Source: Palleronia rufa (GTDB lineage Bacteria; Pseudomonadota; Alphaproteobacteria; Rhodobacterales; Rhodobacteraceae). From it: 33,872 nucleotides of DNA. The position numbers and the translations under genes were made by a program. The notes beneath the pieces were generated by a model. The model ran no database searches. It was given only the letters and a program-made list of their open reading frames with translations, and was not told the origin of the DNA. The stretch spans positions 81,024 through 114,895 of the forward strand of contig NZ_JQEY01000009.1 of NCBI RefSeq assembly GCF_000743715.1. The letters are read 5' to 3'. Each line of letters starts with the position of its first letter. The stretch's first letter is position 1. This document shows positions 33,420 to 33,872 of this stretch, piece by piece.

Positions 33420-33872
33420 ATGACCTATTATGTGGGGATCGACGCATCTCTTGAGACCGTGAACATCTGTATCGTCGATGAGGAAGGAACCGTCGCGCTC
33501 GAAAGCAAGATCGAGGCGGAACCTTCCTCGATCCTGGCTCTATAGCGAGTTGCGCACTGCCGGATTGCCGGCCGTCTGCATGGAATGTCGACATGTGAAG
33601 GCCGGACTGGGCGCGATGCGGAACAAGACCGACCGCAATGACGCACGCGGCATCGCCCAGCTTGTTCGCCTCGGCTGGTTCCGCCATGTCTTCGTCAAGA
33701 GTGACGAGGCGCAGCGCATTCGCATGCTGCTGGTCGGCCGCACCCATCTCATGAGCAAATCGCATGACCTGGAGAACTGCATCCGCGGATCGTTGAAAGT
33801 GTTCGGGCTGAGGATCGGCATCGTGACCCGACAGGGCTTTGAGGCACGTGTTCTGAACCTGATCGACGGCAG
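33420..33872 (+). pseudogene. IS110-family transposase with an internal frameshift deletion (runs off window)
   Basis: ATG 33420 gives MTYYVGIDASLETVNICIVD and stops at TAG 33543. From 33535, one base out of frame, it continues open to the window end as WLYSELRTAGLPAVCMECRH, then KTDRNDARGIAQLVRLGWFR and onward. IS110 enzymes use a DEDD catalytic set. The first Asp (GIDAS) and the KTDRNDA Asps are present, but the roughly 20-25 residues between them that carry the catalytic Glu (usual GLEAGP) are missing at the break. The copy is therefore probably inactive even if the rest is intact. Confidence 0.85.

Overview
The window is high-GC DNA that reads like a chromosome of an alphaproteobacterium, most likely Rhodobacterales (Roseobacter/Paracoccaceae type). 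The evidence is the GroES/GroEL pair with a CIRCE element, the order HAD hydrolase, MaoC hydratase, RibF, YcgN, threonine aldolase, and the many TRAP and SnoaL-like genes. This is inferred from protein character, not from a database search. Positions 1-1420 are a scrap region: an IS5-type transposase cut by the window edge with its terminal palindrome, a small protein resembling MafI immunity proteins, and a piece of RND efflux pump. Positions 1421-9708 are ordinary core genome. groES-groEL lie on the minus strand with a promoter, CIRCE and a terminator. Next come a DUF2161 nuclease-fold protein, a family II pyrophosphatase, a HAD hydrolase, a MaoC/PhaJ-like hydratase, ribF, a YcgN protein and a low-specificity threonine aldolase. 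Positions 9709-12320 are a second scrap region: a decayed IS481 transposase, a hybrid histidine kinase that has lost its catalytic core, and the front end of a tyrosine recombinase. Positions 12321-30245 hold the main item, one plus-strand operon of 16 genes, most with 1-4 nt overlaps or short gaps. Two copies of a LacI-type operator lie in front of it and its own LacI-family regulator lies inside it. It encodes a complete carbohydrate-type ABC importer without a separate porin, a complete TRAP transporter (DctP, DctQ, DctM), a HisD/HpsN-like dehydrogenase, an SDR dehydrogenase, four NTF2/SnoaL-like proteins (three of them apparently two-domain), a double cupin, a MetE-like zinc alkyltransferase-fold protein, an alpha/beta hydrolase and an RraA/HMG-aldolase-like protein. 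I read it as a horizontally acquired island for uptake and breakdown of an unidentified small molecule. A plausible logic is import, oxidation of hydroxyl groups by the two dehydrogenases, rearrangement or ring chemistry by SnoaL and cupin proteins, alkyl-group or thiol chemistry by the MetE-like enzyme, hydrolysis, and a final aldol cleavage or decarboxylation by the RraA-like enzyme. No single step is proven by the sequence. Positions 30246-30990 carry IS3 and IS5 relics; the IS5 relic is the same type as the one at the left edge. After it come a 3-hydroxybutyryl-CoA dehydrogenase and a convergent DedA-family protein. Positions 32508-33872 end with an IS1182-type relic and an IS110 transposase that has lost its catalytic-glutamate segment and runs off the window.
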